A stretch of DNA of 64,000 bases from Megamerina dolium (Eukaryota; Arthropoda; Insecta; Diptera; Megamerinidae). The DNA is taken from the NCBI GenBank assembly GCA_963854835.1, contig OY978526.1, positions 68,978,418 to 69,042,417 on the forward strand, read 5' to 3'. A program made the position numbers and the translations under genes. The notes below the pieces were generated by a model. The model saw nothing but the letters and a program-made list of their open reading frames with translations. It searched no databases and was not told the origin of the DNA. Of the stretch, positions 11,923 through 23,231 are shown piece after piece. How positions within the stretch are numbered: position 1 is the first letter of the stretch; the number at the start of each line of letters is the position of its first letter.

Positions 11923-13704
11923 TTACATTCGATAATTCCACAATAATTCGAAAGCAAAAGCACAAAGTGATATGCTGATGGCAATACAATAGCAGATCAA
12001 CACCAAAGATATATCTGTAATATTTAAGGGAGTAAATTCTACAAATTCACTTTTATCTGTTATATTCGCACGACCAATTCGAACCAGTTCGATAAATGAA
12101 TGGCTAATCCAATGCATTATCAAACCGGATTGAGTAGCTTGACCAATTAGTACATTCATCGATGGTAGAAATATTGAATTCTGTTGGAATGGTATAAATC
12201 GTGGTATATTTCTGCCAATACAATATTTTGTTAACCGAACTAAAGGCTTACGATAGAATTTTTGTATTTCCTCATAGTAAGTCCAAGTCGATGATGGCAC
12301 TGAGAATCCATATGGTGTGTCAAATGAATCACGCATTTGAAAATATTCATCAAAGTTATCGACTGCAGAGGTTAGACTCATAAATTCACTTCCGACTGAG
12401 TTTCTTACTATTTCCATTTCATCCTGAACCAATTTAATTCGAATGCCCGATCGTTTCATATCGTCTAGTGTTTCTATGGGCAACGATTTAGGTGCTTCTG
12501 TCGTAAAAGTTTGCAAGTATGCAACATAAGATGTATTAAATATCATGCCGGCAAAAGAGATCATCATATAAATAGCGCTTCGAATACCAGCAAAGTTACA
12601 CTCCATTACAAATGGTTGACCCAAGAAAGCATTCAGTAAATTATAATCGATTATTAAATTGCTCAAATGAATTCCTCTTCGTTCACGGATATAGAATGTC
12701 AGTGTAATGGTGAACGATGCCCCCCAGAGGGCTACAAATAGCAATAACAACGTCATGCTATCAAATATAATGACATAAAATAGATAGCTGGGAATTTCTT
12801 TGGGCATTGATACCATGATACAAAAATCGAGCAACTCATTTGGATTGGTGTAACTTAAATTGGGTCCCAATCTCATATCGAATGATGTCGATGTTGTGTC
12901 AAAAGTACCATTTTCAATCATCTTGGCAATAAGTCTCCTTGGTAAAACGGTGTGTAAAAGATCTCGTCGAGGATATGTCAACGTAGCGTTGTGCTTTCGA
13001 GCATATTCTACGATGAGATTTGCAACGAAACCACTTATTAGTAAAGTCTCGTCCGATTGTTTTAATATATAAGCACGTACCAGTATTTCACTTGCTCTAA
13101 TTTTAATCGGATATCCATACATATTACGTGTGTGATCAGGAAACACTGAAGATTGATTTGTATTGATTTTTTCACTTCTCATCTCACCAATTGGAAAATG
13201 TTTAAATGTATAATATTGTTTTGATTCAAACACAGACGGTGTTATAAAAATTATATTCATTGCTTGATTGTTTGAGCAAAATTTGATCATTCCCTCTATA
13301 TACTTTTCATCATTCTTTGGTGTATCCAATAAAAGTATATGACGACTTTGTCGATTTTTGTATAGATTTTCCCATAATTTCTGTAATAACTTTCGGTCAT
13401 CTTTCTCATTGTGGGTCAGTTTTACGATGACTAAGTAATTTCGATTATAGCGATCCCTTAGCGAATGTATGCTGTCTTGGAATTGGCTTAACACTAACAC
13501 TGGTATTCCATTATTTATTTGACTTAGTTGATTTAGCAATAAATCCGAATTAAAATTTTCACTGAATGTTGTTGTACCATTGCTCATATATATTATAGAA
13601 TTGTAATGTTGATCTTTTAAACTCACATCACAAATATATTTGAGCATTGAACTCAAATGATTTTGGAATAATAATACTTGAACGAATTTCAAAAGAACTT
13701 GCAT
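11923..13704 (-). CDS. Divergent ionotropic receptor, type I (intact)
   Basis: Predicted ligand-gated cation channel subunit of the insect variant ionotropic receptor (IR) family, the divergent single-exon antennal/gustatory group (Ir20a/Ir52/Ir94-like by general architecture; exact orthology not assigned). Family knowledge puts it in the dendrite membrane of chemosensory neurons. I start at the ATG at 13,702-13,704 (MQVLLKF...), giving 593 aa, because paralogues begin at the same point; an in-frame extension to 13,824 has no counterpart. Visible order: short hydrophobic start, N-terminal lobe to about 300, TM1 about 308-337, pore helix with NLLNAFLGQPF at about 355-365, TM2 about 374-398, S2 lobe, TM3 about 566-588. 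No classical amino-terminal domain. It is the only type I gene here outside the triplicated modules and is undamaged. Confidence 0.85.
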   Translation of the reverse strand: MQVLLKFVQVLLFQNHLSSMLKYICDVSLKDQHYNSIIYMSNGTTTFSENFNSDLLLNQLSQINNGIPVLVLSQFQDSIHSLRDRYNRNYLVIVKLTHNEKDDRKLLQKLWENLYKNRQSRHILLLDTPKNDEKYIEGMIKFCSNNQAMNIIFITPSVFESKQYYTFKHFPIGEMRSEKINTNQSSVFPDHTRNMYGYPIKIRASEILVRAYILKQSDETLLISGFVANLIVEYARKHNATLTYPRRDLLHTVLPRRLIAKMIENGTFDTTSTSFDMRLGPNLSYTNPNELLDFCIMVSMPKEIPSYLFYVIIFDSMTLLLLFVALWGASFTITLTFYIRERRGIHLSNLIIDYNLLNAFLGQPFVMECNFAGIRSAIYMMISFAGMIFNTSYVAYLQTFTTEAPKSLPIETLDDMKRSGIRIKLVQDEMEIVRNSVGSEFMSLTSAVDNFDEYFQMRDSFDTPYGFSVPSSTWTYYEEIQKFYRKPLVRLTKYCIGRNIPRFIPFQQNSIFLPSMNVLIGQATQSGLIMHWISHSFIELVRIGRANITDKSEFVEFTPLNITDISLVLICYCIAISISLCAFAFELLWNYRM

Positions 13705-13824
13705 GTTGTCGTAGCTGTTCAAATCAAAATTAAGTATTTGAAGTACTTTTCGAAATTTCCACTCTTTCATACAATTATTCAGTTGCATTTTTCTTTGGTT
13801 TATGATGACATGAAGATTACACAC

Positions 13825-14236
13825 TTGGGTGTTATAAAAAATATTGCTATAAGTAAAACATATACTGGCAAAAATAAAACATGAATGTAATCATACAAAA
13901 AGTTTTAAACAATAAAAAATATAATATAGAAAATTTAATTCCGGTCATACCGAACCTAAGACATTAACTACACTTGAAGAGATAGACAAATATATTTCGT
14001 CCTCGTTAAAATTCGTTTCGTTGATAACTTTATATTTTCTTGCGAAATGTGTGAAAGAATACATTGGAAAATAAATTTATGTATGGGAGGTTGGTGTGAT
14101 ATTGCTCCGATTTTGTCCGTTCGCGAACTTGTATTTAAGGTATATATAAGGTATATATAACAATATATTCTAGCAAGTTTCAGCTTGATAACTTCACATT
14201 TTCATTCTCAAGGTGGGAAAAAAACATTTCAGAACA
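13825..14236. other. Upstream spacer of the first receptor gene
   Basis: Contains no gene. At 14,030-14,180 it holds one unit of the dispersed repeat with TATGGGAGGTTGGTGTGATATT and 'caagtttcagcttgataactt' words. No TATA box or initiator could be fixed with confidence. Confidence 0.4.
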
Positions 14237-14960
14237 TACAAGGTGCAGTAAAAAGTAATCCATTATTTTTCCAATAGATGGCTTTAGTAATCTGTATCTC
14301 GCGTTGCATAAGTCCGATCGGATGACGCTAGATGGCGTTAGCAAGATATGGTTTCGTTATAAATAAACTTTTCAGACAGTTTTGTGATTGCTTAACTCAG
14401 TATTGTTTGATCACGCGTCAAAAATGGACACCTTTAAAGAGAAAATACGGCATATTTTACAGTTTTTCTTCGATAACGACGAAAACGTAAGCCAGACGGC
14501 TGAAAATGTGAATAGTGTTTATGGTCCTGATACTGAAACAGCAAATCATGTGAAATTTTGGCCAATACGAGAGGAATTGTGTTCCATCAGGACAATACCA
14601 GGCCACACACATCGATAGTGTCCCGCCAGAAGCTCTGGGAGCTTGGTTGGGAGGATGTTATGCATCCACCTTATAGTCTGGACCTGGCACCAAGTGATTA
14701 CTACCTGTTCCTATCTATGGCGAATGATTTTGCTGGTGCAAAATTCACCTCAAGAGAAGCTTGTGAAAATCGACTGTCCCAATATTTTGCCAATAGGGAC
14801 GAGGGTTTCTATGAGAGCGGCATTATGAAATACCTTCAAAATGGCAACAAGTTACCGAACAAAACGGAACATATTTGACCTAAATCGGATCATTATAACT
14901 ATGCTAAATAAAACCTTCAATTTAATGCAAAAATAATGGATTTCTTTTTACTAAAACGTA
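14237..14960 (+). mobile_element. Internally deleted DD34D mariner element
   Basis: The ends are inverted repeats around AGTAAAAAGTAATCCATTA at 14,247 and its near complement at about 14,931-14,951, flanked by TA. The first ORF starts near 14,424 (MDTFKEKIRHILQFFFDNDEN...SQTAENVNSVYG), the mariner N-terminal helix-turn-helix. It fuses after VKFW to a C-terminal segment at 14,561-14,878 with HQDNTRPHTS and HPPYSLDLAPSDYYLF: two catalytic Asp residues 34 residues apart, i.e. DD34D. The central region with the first Asp is deleted, so the copy is not autonomous. A shorter relative lies at 40.9 kb. Confidence 0.8.
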
Positions 14961-15029
14961 TACTTCCATATGGGAGGTACGCATCCATTTTCATCCAATT
15001 TTACCCATGAATCTATTCATGTGTACTCT

Positions 15030-15663
15030 ATTTACCTGAAAGAAGGTAACGTAAATGGGCACATTATGATTCTAGACGTAGTCTGGAATTCTTCGGGCCT
15101 CACGGTCTTTGACAGAATGGATAAAAAATTTATATTCTCCAAACTCTTCGAAGTGATCATTCACGATCGCTCAGCGTGGAGAAACAACAAAATATTTCTA
15201 GATCTGAGCAGCTATGGTACACTGATGGGTCCAAATGGAAGATGGCAGTGCTGGAGCGGGAATTGTAGGGCCAAATTTCCGGAAGGCAATTGCAATGGGA
15301 AAAATAGCTTCCATTATTCAGGCGGAGGTCTACGCTTTAGAGCTATCTGCCAGAGAATGCCTACGTAGGGGTACTCGAGGAACCAACATATGCATTCTAT
15401 CGGACAGTCAGGCAGCTCTAAAATCACTTATGAATTTCTCGTTCCAATCTATGTTGGTTTGGGAATGCTTTGAACTCCTCAATACCTTAGCAAAGAGGGT
15501 ACCGGGACGCGAGGGGCATGCAGGAAATGAAATGGTAGATTCACTGGCCAAAAAGGGCGCAGACACTCCTCTCATAGGGCCAGAACCCTAGTCTGCTAGT
15601 TAGGGAATAGGCTGCACAAAAGATCTTCAGGTCGCGGTGCATTAATAATAATAATAATAATAA
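15030..15663 (+). mobile_element. I-like LINE 3' fragment: RNase H domain and TAA tail
   Basis: The RNase H motif is split by a frameshift: WYTDGSK near 15,208-15,230, then MEDGSAGAGIVG from 15,235. The domain continues through QAEVYALELSAREC, ILSDSQAALKSL and, after a deletion, EGHAGNEMVDSLAKKGAD to the stop at 15,591. A short 3' UTR leads to a (TAA)n run at about 15,637-15,663. An RNase H domain plus a TAA tail fits the I clade of non-LTR retrotransposons. The fragment is 5'-truncated and frameshifted. The left boundary is approximate. Confidence 0.75.
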
Positions 15664-17500
15664 TGGAGTTCTTTATACTAGAACTTATACTTCCATATGG
15701 GAGATACGCCTGATTTTCAGCCAATTTTGCCCATGCAACTATTAAGGGTCATTTATACACTTAATTACTCTATTCATGATTCTCATCCACTTTATATGGA
15801 ACCCCTTTTCAGCATTTTTCCCGGATATAGATACCACTACTTACGTCCCCATACAAAAAAATGTTCAACATTTTACTGAATACCATTAAATATTTTATTT
15901 TTCGCCAACATTTCGCTCTAACATATTTGTCGCACATCTCCATCCATAAAGCGATACTTTTCCAGTGGCTGTAAAAACTTTAGGCTTTTCAAATTTAAAA
16001 TTTTGTTTTCTTTATTTCCTTATAAAAAAAATTATTGAAATGAACCAAATTGTTAATAACTTTTCCCATAGAGTTTGACTCACCTTAATTTAGATATTAT
16101 ATTAAAATTAAAACCGACAAGTATTTATGTAGAATTTAATAAATATAAAAATATTTAGTTATATGAAAAATGAAAGAAATTTCCTATAAAAATTATTGCT
16201 GCTTCTGGATTTGGTAATAAAAATGTTTAAATTAATTCTTTACACTTACCCAACCCATTTGGTGGTTTCACATCGCAAAGGAAAAACAAGAAACAGACAA
16301 AAAAATATTCTAATCTAAAAAGAATTTTTTAGAACAAATAAAAATGAAGAAATTAGTTTTTGTTATTAAAATTTAATGCGGTCGTTCTATGCATAATATT
16401 AAGCAATATTAAGCAATATATATATTTGTTTTTATATACAATCCATACATTGTGCACAATATAGATAGTAGAATAGACAGGTGTGGATTTAGTCGATAAA
16501 GTTTATTGGGGCCCAATCTTACATTTTGAAGGTACATCTTGGCATTGTACTCACTGTGTCAAGAGTTTATTAAGTTTGTTCGTCTGTTTATCATATCAAA
16601 AGAAGATGTGAAATACATATTTCTTATTGATCAGTATCACCAACATAATGAGTGTATAATTTCATACTAAAAAAAGGTTCTATTAGGAATTCGTTTTTAA
16701 GTTCTGAGTTTTTATGACACTATGATTTATTGTGATTAATTAAACAAATTTATTTCCCGCACTAAGTAAATATAAACTCAAAATTCAAATAAAAATCTTC
16801 ACCTCTTTGTTAAATACTGAATTCAAACTTGTATATATAAATATAATATCCTGCATATTTTTTTATATGTTGCATATTTTCGTACTATATATATACATAC
16901 ATATGTACATAAAATTATATATAATTTTGTAAACCTTAATTACTTAGTAATAGCTAAAAAATATGGTATTTAAGGTGGATATGCTTATTACCATATTTAT
17001 GGTATTCCTTTAATGACTTAATCATTTGAAATAGCTAAAAACCAGCATTCACTACTTTACTGTTTATGTAATTCTGTTTTTTTTTATTAATTTTCACTTT
17101 GCTACTTATATTTAAATATGTACATGAGCTTTTTTACATTTAACCTCGCCTAATATTATTATGATTTTTATGGCATGTAATACATAGAAGGTGGTATATG
17201 TGAGTATACTTAGTTAAAGAGATGTGTATGGTTCGTATAGAATTTGTGCAATAAATTCAACTAACCTATAACCTTTTAAAAACAAATTTCTCTTTTAAGG
17301 TGAATTAAGTTATTGGCAAGACGAAAAATAAATACAAGATAACGGCAATTTCTTAAGATCACCAGAATGCTTTAAAGGCTTTCGTCAGAACAAATCTGAA
17401 AGAAAAATTCAAAGCAAGTAGTGTACCGCTTATGCATTGAAAATCCGCGTGGAATTAGAATTTCAAGAACCCTGAATTTGATGGTAATAATAACCTTTAT
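15664..17500. other. AT-rich DNA without a recognisable gene
   Basis: The first 100 bases hold a second copy of the TACTTCCATATGGGAG repeat that also lies just left of the LINE at 14,962, suggesting the LINE sits inside repeat DNA. The rest has no supported gene. Confidence 0.45.
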
Positions 17501-17541
17501 ATAACCCTTTATATAACAATAGTTGTTATATAAAGGGTTAT
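17501..17541. repeat. Perfect 19-bp palindrome at the left end of a DD41D element
   Basis: Positions 17,501-17,519 are the exact reverse complement of 17,523-17,541, with a 3-nt loop. The right arm includes the first 11 bases of the transposon's terminal repeat (TAAAGGGTTAT) plus 8 flanking bases. An inverted scrap of the element end therefore sits beside the intact end. Confidence 0.85.
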
Positions 17542-18797
17542 CCATTTTGCGGTTTCAAAAGTAAATGTAAATAAAACACATATAAAATATTTTTTATCAT
17601 GATATTTCTTTTTTATTATAAAGTTTGAACGTTGACATTACGTGTGAAATACTACATCATTTAAATGACCACCACGCGAATTGTTGCAAGCATCGATTCT
17701 TTTGAGGTAATTTTCGACCACTTTTTGACACATATTGGGCGGTATCTCAGCCATAACGTGACGAATGTTGGTTTTTAGGTGCTCAAGAGTTAAAGGTTTA
17801 TTTGCATAAACACGGTCTTTCGCGTAGCCCCCACAAAAAAAAATCAAGCGGTGTCAAATCGCATGATCTTGGTGGCCACTTGATATCGCCACGACGAGAA
17901 ATTACGCGGCCAGAAAATTTCTCTTGCAATAAAGCCATATTCGCTCGAGTTGTGTGGCATGTGGCACCGTCTTGTTGAAACCATATATTCTCTAAGTGGT
18001 ATTCTTCAATAGCAGGCAAAAAAAAGTCGGTTATCATATGACCATAACGCTCCGAATTGACGGTGACAGTCGTTCCATCGTCGTTTTCGAAGAAGTAAGG
18101 TCCAATCACACCTCCGGACCAAAGAGCGCACCAAGCAGTGACTTTTTGTGGATGTAGAGGCCTCTCTTCAATTACTTGAGGATTCTCAGAACCCCAAATA
18201 CGACAATTTTGTTTGTTAACATACCCAGAAGAAAATTTTGTTCGAAAAATCGCCGTCCACCGCCTGTTGTTCAAGCACCCATTCGACGTATCTACGACGT
18301 TGTGAATGGTCAGCTGGCTTCAGTTGTTGTGTGAGCTGGATTTTATATGGATGTAGGTGTAGATCCAAAGGCAAAATACGCCATAATGTGCCGTAAGATA
18401 GTCCTAATTACTGAGAACGACGAGGAATCGACACATTCGGGTCTTCGGCAACACTTTCACTTACAGCAGCGATATTTTCGATAAGGCACAGGCCTTACAA
18501 TATCTGTAACTGATCCAGTCTCTTCATATTTCTTCACAATTTTGCCAATTGCTTGCGTAGTTGGACGATTATGTAAACCATAATCTCCTCTTAAAGCACG
18601 ATATGTGGCTATGCCAGAATCACCATTTTTGTAGTAGATTTTTACAATTTTAATGCGTTGGGCGATAGTTAAGCGATCCATTTTCGCAAATGTCAGACTT
18701 TGAACTGAAAAAGAAAGAAATTGTTTTAACATCTCAGTTTGACAGATGTCTAATTCTAGCCCTATACTTTTGAAACCACGAAATGGATAACCCTTTA
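17531..18797 (-). mobile_element. DD41D (rosa-type) mariner-like element, copy 1, 1,267 bp
   Basis: Ends are inverted repeats of about 32 bp beginning TAAAGGGTTATCCATTT, with TA at both borders. It is longer than the 61-kb copy because it keeps 115 bp (18,371-18,485) that the other has lost. The encoded transposase is broken by frameshifts and a stop. Classed as DD41D because 41 residues separate the second and third Asp (QDGATCH to DLTPLD, read across the 61-kb copy). Confidence 0.85.
17638..18681 (-). pseudogene. DD41D transposase, copy 1, broken
   Basis: Starts at the ATG at 18,679-18,681 (MDRLTIAQRIKIVKIYY), with a helix-turn-helix N-terminus (TTQAIGKIVKKYEETGSV). The frame changes near VRPV at about 18,485; a stop follows a PRRSQ segment near 18,411. 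The catalytic part (FRTKFSSGYVNKQNCRIWGSENP, WFQQDGATCHTTR, SCDLTPLDFFLWG) is otherwise well kept until an A-run at about 17,835-17,843, where an extra base shifts the frame. The stop at 17,638 is shared with the 61-kb copy. Copy 1 has most of the length and copy 2 has cleaner frames; neither is complete. Confidence 0.85.
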
Positions 18798-18969
18798 CAA
18801 TTGTGATAAAGTGTATCACAATTAATTAAATGTAGTGTGACACAAAAGATTCATTAGGTCGCAGCCTCGGCCTTTAGGCAACCTACAATAGTAAATTATT
18901 ATTATTGAGAGTAGTGTGTGAATATACTTTTTACTGGCTATATTAATAAATAGAGTTGTATTATAGATC
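18798..18969 (+). mobile_element. Probable LINE 3' tail scrap
   Basis: The words CACAAAAGATTCATTAGGTC and a short TTATTATTATT run at 18,842-18,905 resemble the 3' UTR of the I-like LINE at 15,612-15,663 (CACAAAAGATCTTCAGGTC, then TAA repeats). It is likely a short tail remnant; the orientation is uncertain. Confidence 0.4.
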
Positions 18970-19275
18970 TGGTTTTTGGTAACTAATATCTGATATCTGA
19001 CAACTGTTACCTAATTTCTAACTACCAATTCCTCATACCTAAAAACGAATATTTGATATCTGATATCTGATATGTAATACCGGATAACTGATATATGTTA
19101 CCTAATACCGAATACCTAAAATCCTGAATCGAATATTTGATAAGTAACACCTGATAACTGATAGGTTATACTTCATATATGATATTTGACCTAATTTTTG
19201 ATACCCAATAATCTCGTAGCTGATGCTAAATATCTGATAACTGGTTACCGGTATACAGTCATTTGTATCTGATAC
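18970..19275. repeat. Cryptic ~10-bp minisatellite, GATATCTGATA type
   Basis: A 300-bp tract is built from variants of 'ctgatatctgata', 'taactgata' and 'tacctaatacc', for example three successive GATATCTGATATCTGATAT words near 19,055-19,070. Unit length drifts around 9-11 bp. Non-coding; a short frame across it is simply the repeat. Confidence 0.7.
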
Positions 19276-20889
19276 CCAACACAAACCCATCAATATAGCC
19301 AATGAACGAACCACACTCAATTTGCGTGAAATAGCTTTTGATAGAACTTTTTAACAAAGCTCGGCAAAAGCTACGTCACAAAAGTTTAGCCAATTGAAAT
19401 CGGCTCGTATTAGGGTGCAGCGATGAAAAAAAGTAATATCTAATATTTTATCGAAAATATATATCCAAGGAATAAAACCGTTATATAAAAAATGGTTTGA
19501 AAAAGCTTGTAAGTAAGAAATGGTTAATTTCCACAAATCCACCTCTCAACTGAAAGCGTATATTGAAAGCATTAAGAGCTCATTTGGACCATTGAAAATT
19601 TGTTTAGAACACCATGAAGCAAATAAGATTTATTTATGTGACAATAAAAATGTACCAGGGAGCACTATTTTGACAAATTCGACTATTATTTTGATATGCT
19701 GCAGAATAGTTTTTAATAAGTTTAGTAAAAATGCTTCATTGGTGAACGTTCCCCGAATTCTGAAAAACTTTTAAGGAAATTATTGATGCAACTCTGAGTT
19801 ACTGTGTTCACTATTTGAATTTGACATCGAAGTTCAATGTCTTTTTAAAACCAAATGTAGTGCTCTTCAAGACGTCTTATAACATCTACAAATTGGTGAT
19901 CAAACATCAAACGTATAATATAAATCAGTTCTGGTTGTATTAAGGGATCAAAAAAAAATTGCAAATGTTTCCAAGAAGCTTTCAAGATAAGCTTCTAATT
20001 CAGAAGTGAACATTTGAAATGTGCTTCTTTGTATGGGGAACGAGCCAACCTTATCTTGTATATGAGTGTCTGATTATATAGTTTTTAGAGTATTTTATTT
20101 TTCGATTAATTTAATTATTCATTATTCATTAATTTATTAAATATTCTTCTATGTTAAACCATAAAAAGATTATTAATAAAAAAAAAAAACTCGAGATACA
20201 TACTATTAGCAATTAAAGTGCAATATGAATTATAAGATCTTGTTAATTAATTTCGAATGTAATTTAACAAATAGACCTCCTTATATTATATTTCTAAATT
20301 GATTTGATTTTTCACTAAATTCACTACTATATTCATTTAAAAAAGAATTTGAGATTGCAATAAGTAGTTATGTTGTACATTATCTAAATTCTATAATAAT
20401 TAGTGACCTTCATAGATTATTCGTTGCCTTCCTAAATGATTCGTTCAAGTCTTTGTAATTTTTTATTTATAGTAAATATGTACTATGAATATATTTGTAT
20501 AAGTAATTATTATATTTAAATAACCACGATTGTATTTTACGATTGTATTTTTCATGGACTTTTCAAACAAAAAAATACATATTTGCATTAGCCAAAGAAT
20601 TAACGGTGCAAAGATGCTGTTATTGCTGTTGTTTTCTATATAAACTGATCTGATAATTTAAGATAATTCGTTTAGCAAGCTTCAAGCTATAAAAAAAAGA
20701 AAAACTTATCTACTAATATAACTATAAGCATTGCGGGAGCATTAACTGCTACTGTTTCTAGCGCTATTATTATATACGTATTATTTATAATACGTAGGTA
20801 TATATTTTTTAGCTATTAAAATAATTATCTGATGACTTGGATTTTGCTAAATTGTATCAATTGGAATTTGTTAATATTTAATTCAATAT
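19276..20889. other. No recognisable gene
   Basis: Frames of 60-84 codons at 19.35-19.77 kb overlap on opposite strands and resemble nothing. The remainder is strongly AT-rich with homopolymers. Confidence 0.45.
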
Positions 20890-21207
20890 AGGTTAGGTTA
20901 GGTTATGTGGCTGTCAGCCCTCTCTCTCTCTGAGAGGACACACTTAGACCAGAAAGACGCATTTTGATACCACCGAGCTTCTCTTCCAATACTGTTTTGC
21001 GTGTAAAATTTAGACAGCATTAGAAGGGACCTACTTATAATAGCCGGTTCCGAACAGAGCTCTTTTAAGAAGCATTTTTGGCAAACTGTTACTGCCGGAA
21101 AAATTGCGAATTCTTGCCGCTAGGTGAGTACCGCTCGAAAAAAAAAATCTTTTCGATATCAAATTTTGTTATGCTTCAGCCGGGGATTGAACCCACGACC
21201 TACAGAT
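20890..21207 (-). mobile_element. tRNA-derived SINE with CCTAA-tailed 3' domain
   Basis: Read on the minus strand from about 21,207, box B (GGGTTCAATCCC) and the family body (ACTCACCTAGCGGCAAGAATT, then GTTCGGAACCGGCTATTATA) lead into an extra 3' domain (GGTATCAAAATGCGTC...CTCTCAGAG) ending in CCTAACCTAACC at 20,890-20,903. The copies at 27 and 34 kb lack this extra domain, so there are at least two 3' variants of the family. The box A part of the head is mostly missing. Confidence 0.7.
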
Positions 21208-21750
21208 CACAATATATTCAATATAATCAGAATATTCAATATAACTTTATTTTATTTTATTCTATGTGATCGCTGTCTTTACAACAGCTGTATAGGCATA
21301 TACTAAGTGGGGTAAAACGCTTTAACGGCCGGACTCTGAGATAAAATATAAATAGTAAATTTTGGAAATAAAAAATCCCTCACTTGGACCCATCAACTGG
21401 TTGAAACAGTTCGAATTGAATGAAATTCATTTCCATCTTCCATACAAAAGTATAATCTCAAATCGATATTTCAACATTTTTAGCACGACAACTTCTATCT
21501 GTAGTTGTGCAGGGCATCTAAGCTTCGATATTGCCGAAAATAAAAATTTTCATTTAATTGATTGCTTTTTGAAATTCATGACTAATGTTTTAGTATTGTA
21601 TAATTATGGTAAATCATTCAACTAATTAGTAGTTTCCATTAATAATATCCAATTCGTTATAATTCAAAAATGCAAGGAAGTGAAGTTGTATGCATAACGG
21701 GGTATTACTCATTCTGAATTACTTAGTTTTGATTTGAACATTAACGAAGA
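21208..21750. other. Spacer upstream of a receptor relic
   Basis: No supported gene. The last ~80 bases precede a receptor start on the plus strand and may be old promoter DNA. Confidence 0.4.
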
Positions 21751-22336
21751 CATGAGAATTCTTTTGACATTCGTTCAAGTATTATTTCTTGAAAATCAAT
21801 TGAGTCCAATGCTCAAATATATTTGCAATGTGACCTAAAAAAATTAAAATTACAATTCCATAATATATATGAGCAACAGTCTTATGACATCCAGTGATGT
21901 GTTTAACACCGATTTATTGCTAAAACAACTAAGTCAAATACATGATGGAATACCAGTATTAGTATTGAAACAAGACCAAAAAAGCATATACTCACTGAGA
22001 GAGAATTATAATCGAAAGTTGTTAGTAATTGTGAATTTAAACCACAATGAAGAGCATGACCATAAGTTACTACAACAATTATGGAAAAATCTACATGAAA
22101 ATCAACAAAGTCGTCTTGTAATTTCATTGAACACACCACAAAAAGATGGAATGTATATGAAGGAAGAGGGTTTGAGAAGAAATAGAAACAATAAAGAAAT
22201 TAGGCGGAGGTGAAATAGTCAAGGTCTCCTCTACAACATATGAGGAATATTTTCGAATGCGCAATTCTTTTGAGACACCTTATGGATTTTCGGTGCCATT
22301 TGTTCGCCTAATAAAATATTGCATTAGTAGAAATGA
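21751..22336 (+). pseudogene. Type I ionotropic receptor relic, truncated
   Basis: Begins MRILLTFVQVLFLENQLSPM at 21,752, closely like type I gene starts, then has in-frame stops near 21,835-21,850. A good block of the N-terminal lobe follows (NTDLLLKQLSQIHDGIPVLVL ... NRKLLVIVNLNHNEEHDHKLLQQLW ... SLNTPQKDGMYMKE). At about 22,165 the sequence jumps to a short S2 piece (STTYEEYFRMRNSFETPYGFSVP, then a further jump to VRLIKYCISRN), so most of the channel has been deleted. It ends where an antisense Jockey fragment begins at 22,337. Non-functional. Confidence 0.85.
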
Positions 22337-23231
22337 CGATGGATGTTAACGTTCCTCATATACCAAGGCGCGTTTACAATAATTCGCAGACACTTGGATT
22401 GTATTCGCTGCAATTTTTCGATATTTGAGGGAGATGCGGTGCCCCAAAACTGAATACCATAAGTCCAGATTGGCTTCAGGATTGCTTTATATAATAGCAC
22501 TTTGTATTCGAGATTCAACTTTGATCTTTTGTGTATCAGCCACCATAACTGATTAATTTTAAGCTTGATCTGAGTTTTCTTTGCCTCTATGTGATTTTTC
22601 CAGGTCAGCCTTCTGTCGAGGTGAATACCCAAGTACTTTGTTGAGGAACATTGTGGAACTGATTGGCCATTAATTTTAAGTGGGGGACATGTATCTGGCC
22701 TTAGCATGAAGGTTACATGTACGCTCTTTGATTCATTGACTTTTATACGCCATTTTGCTAGCCAGATTTCGAGAAAATCGATATGAGTCTGCAGGAGTTT
22801 AGTAGCTTCTATGGGGTTAGAGCGAGAGCACAATATTGCCGTATCATCTGCAAAGGTCGATATAAATGTATAGTTATTGCTGGGCATATCTGTAGTGTAT
22901 AAGAGATACAGTAAGGGGCCCAAAACGCTTCCCTGAGGAACGCCAGCGTGAATATCCAATGGATTTGTTGTGTAATCCTTGTGATGTAAGAGAAATTGTC
23001 TTTTCGTGAGATAGCTACTAAGCAATGAGGAGACATTTGCAGGCAGTAATAGTTTGAGTTTGTAAATAAGGCCATCGTGCCATACTTTATCGAAAGCTTG
23101 AGTGATATCAAGAAAGACAGCTGAGCAATACTTTTTTTCTTCAAAAGTGTTCCTAATCAGAGTTACAATGCGGTGGACTTGTTCTATTGTGCCGTGCTGT
23201 TTTCTAAATCCAAACTGATGTTGAGGAATAT
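22337..23231 (-). mobile_element. Jockey-like LINE fragment (reverse transcriptase part)
   Basis: Matches the reverse complement of about 31,155-32,047 in the larger Jockey copy nearly base for base. It covers RT residues from QHQFGFRKQHGTIEQ through AFDKVWHDGL, GVPQGSVLGPLL and the catalytic FADDTAIL to the thumb region. Both ends are truncated: the left joins a receptor relic and the right joins an unrelated LINE piece. Unlike the 30-kb copy it keeps the usual PQGS motif. Confidence 0.85.

Noticed and set aside
13705..13824. 40-codon N-terminal extension of the 11.9-kb receptor
   Set aside because: No paralogue has it. The ATG at 13,702-13,704 aligns with the starts of the other type I genes.
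20890..20903. Interstitial telomere repeat (TTAGG)
   Set aside because: Only two or three units, always at the end of a retroelement 3' domain, and flies lack TTAGG telomeres.
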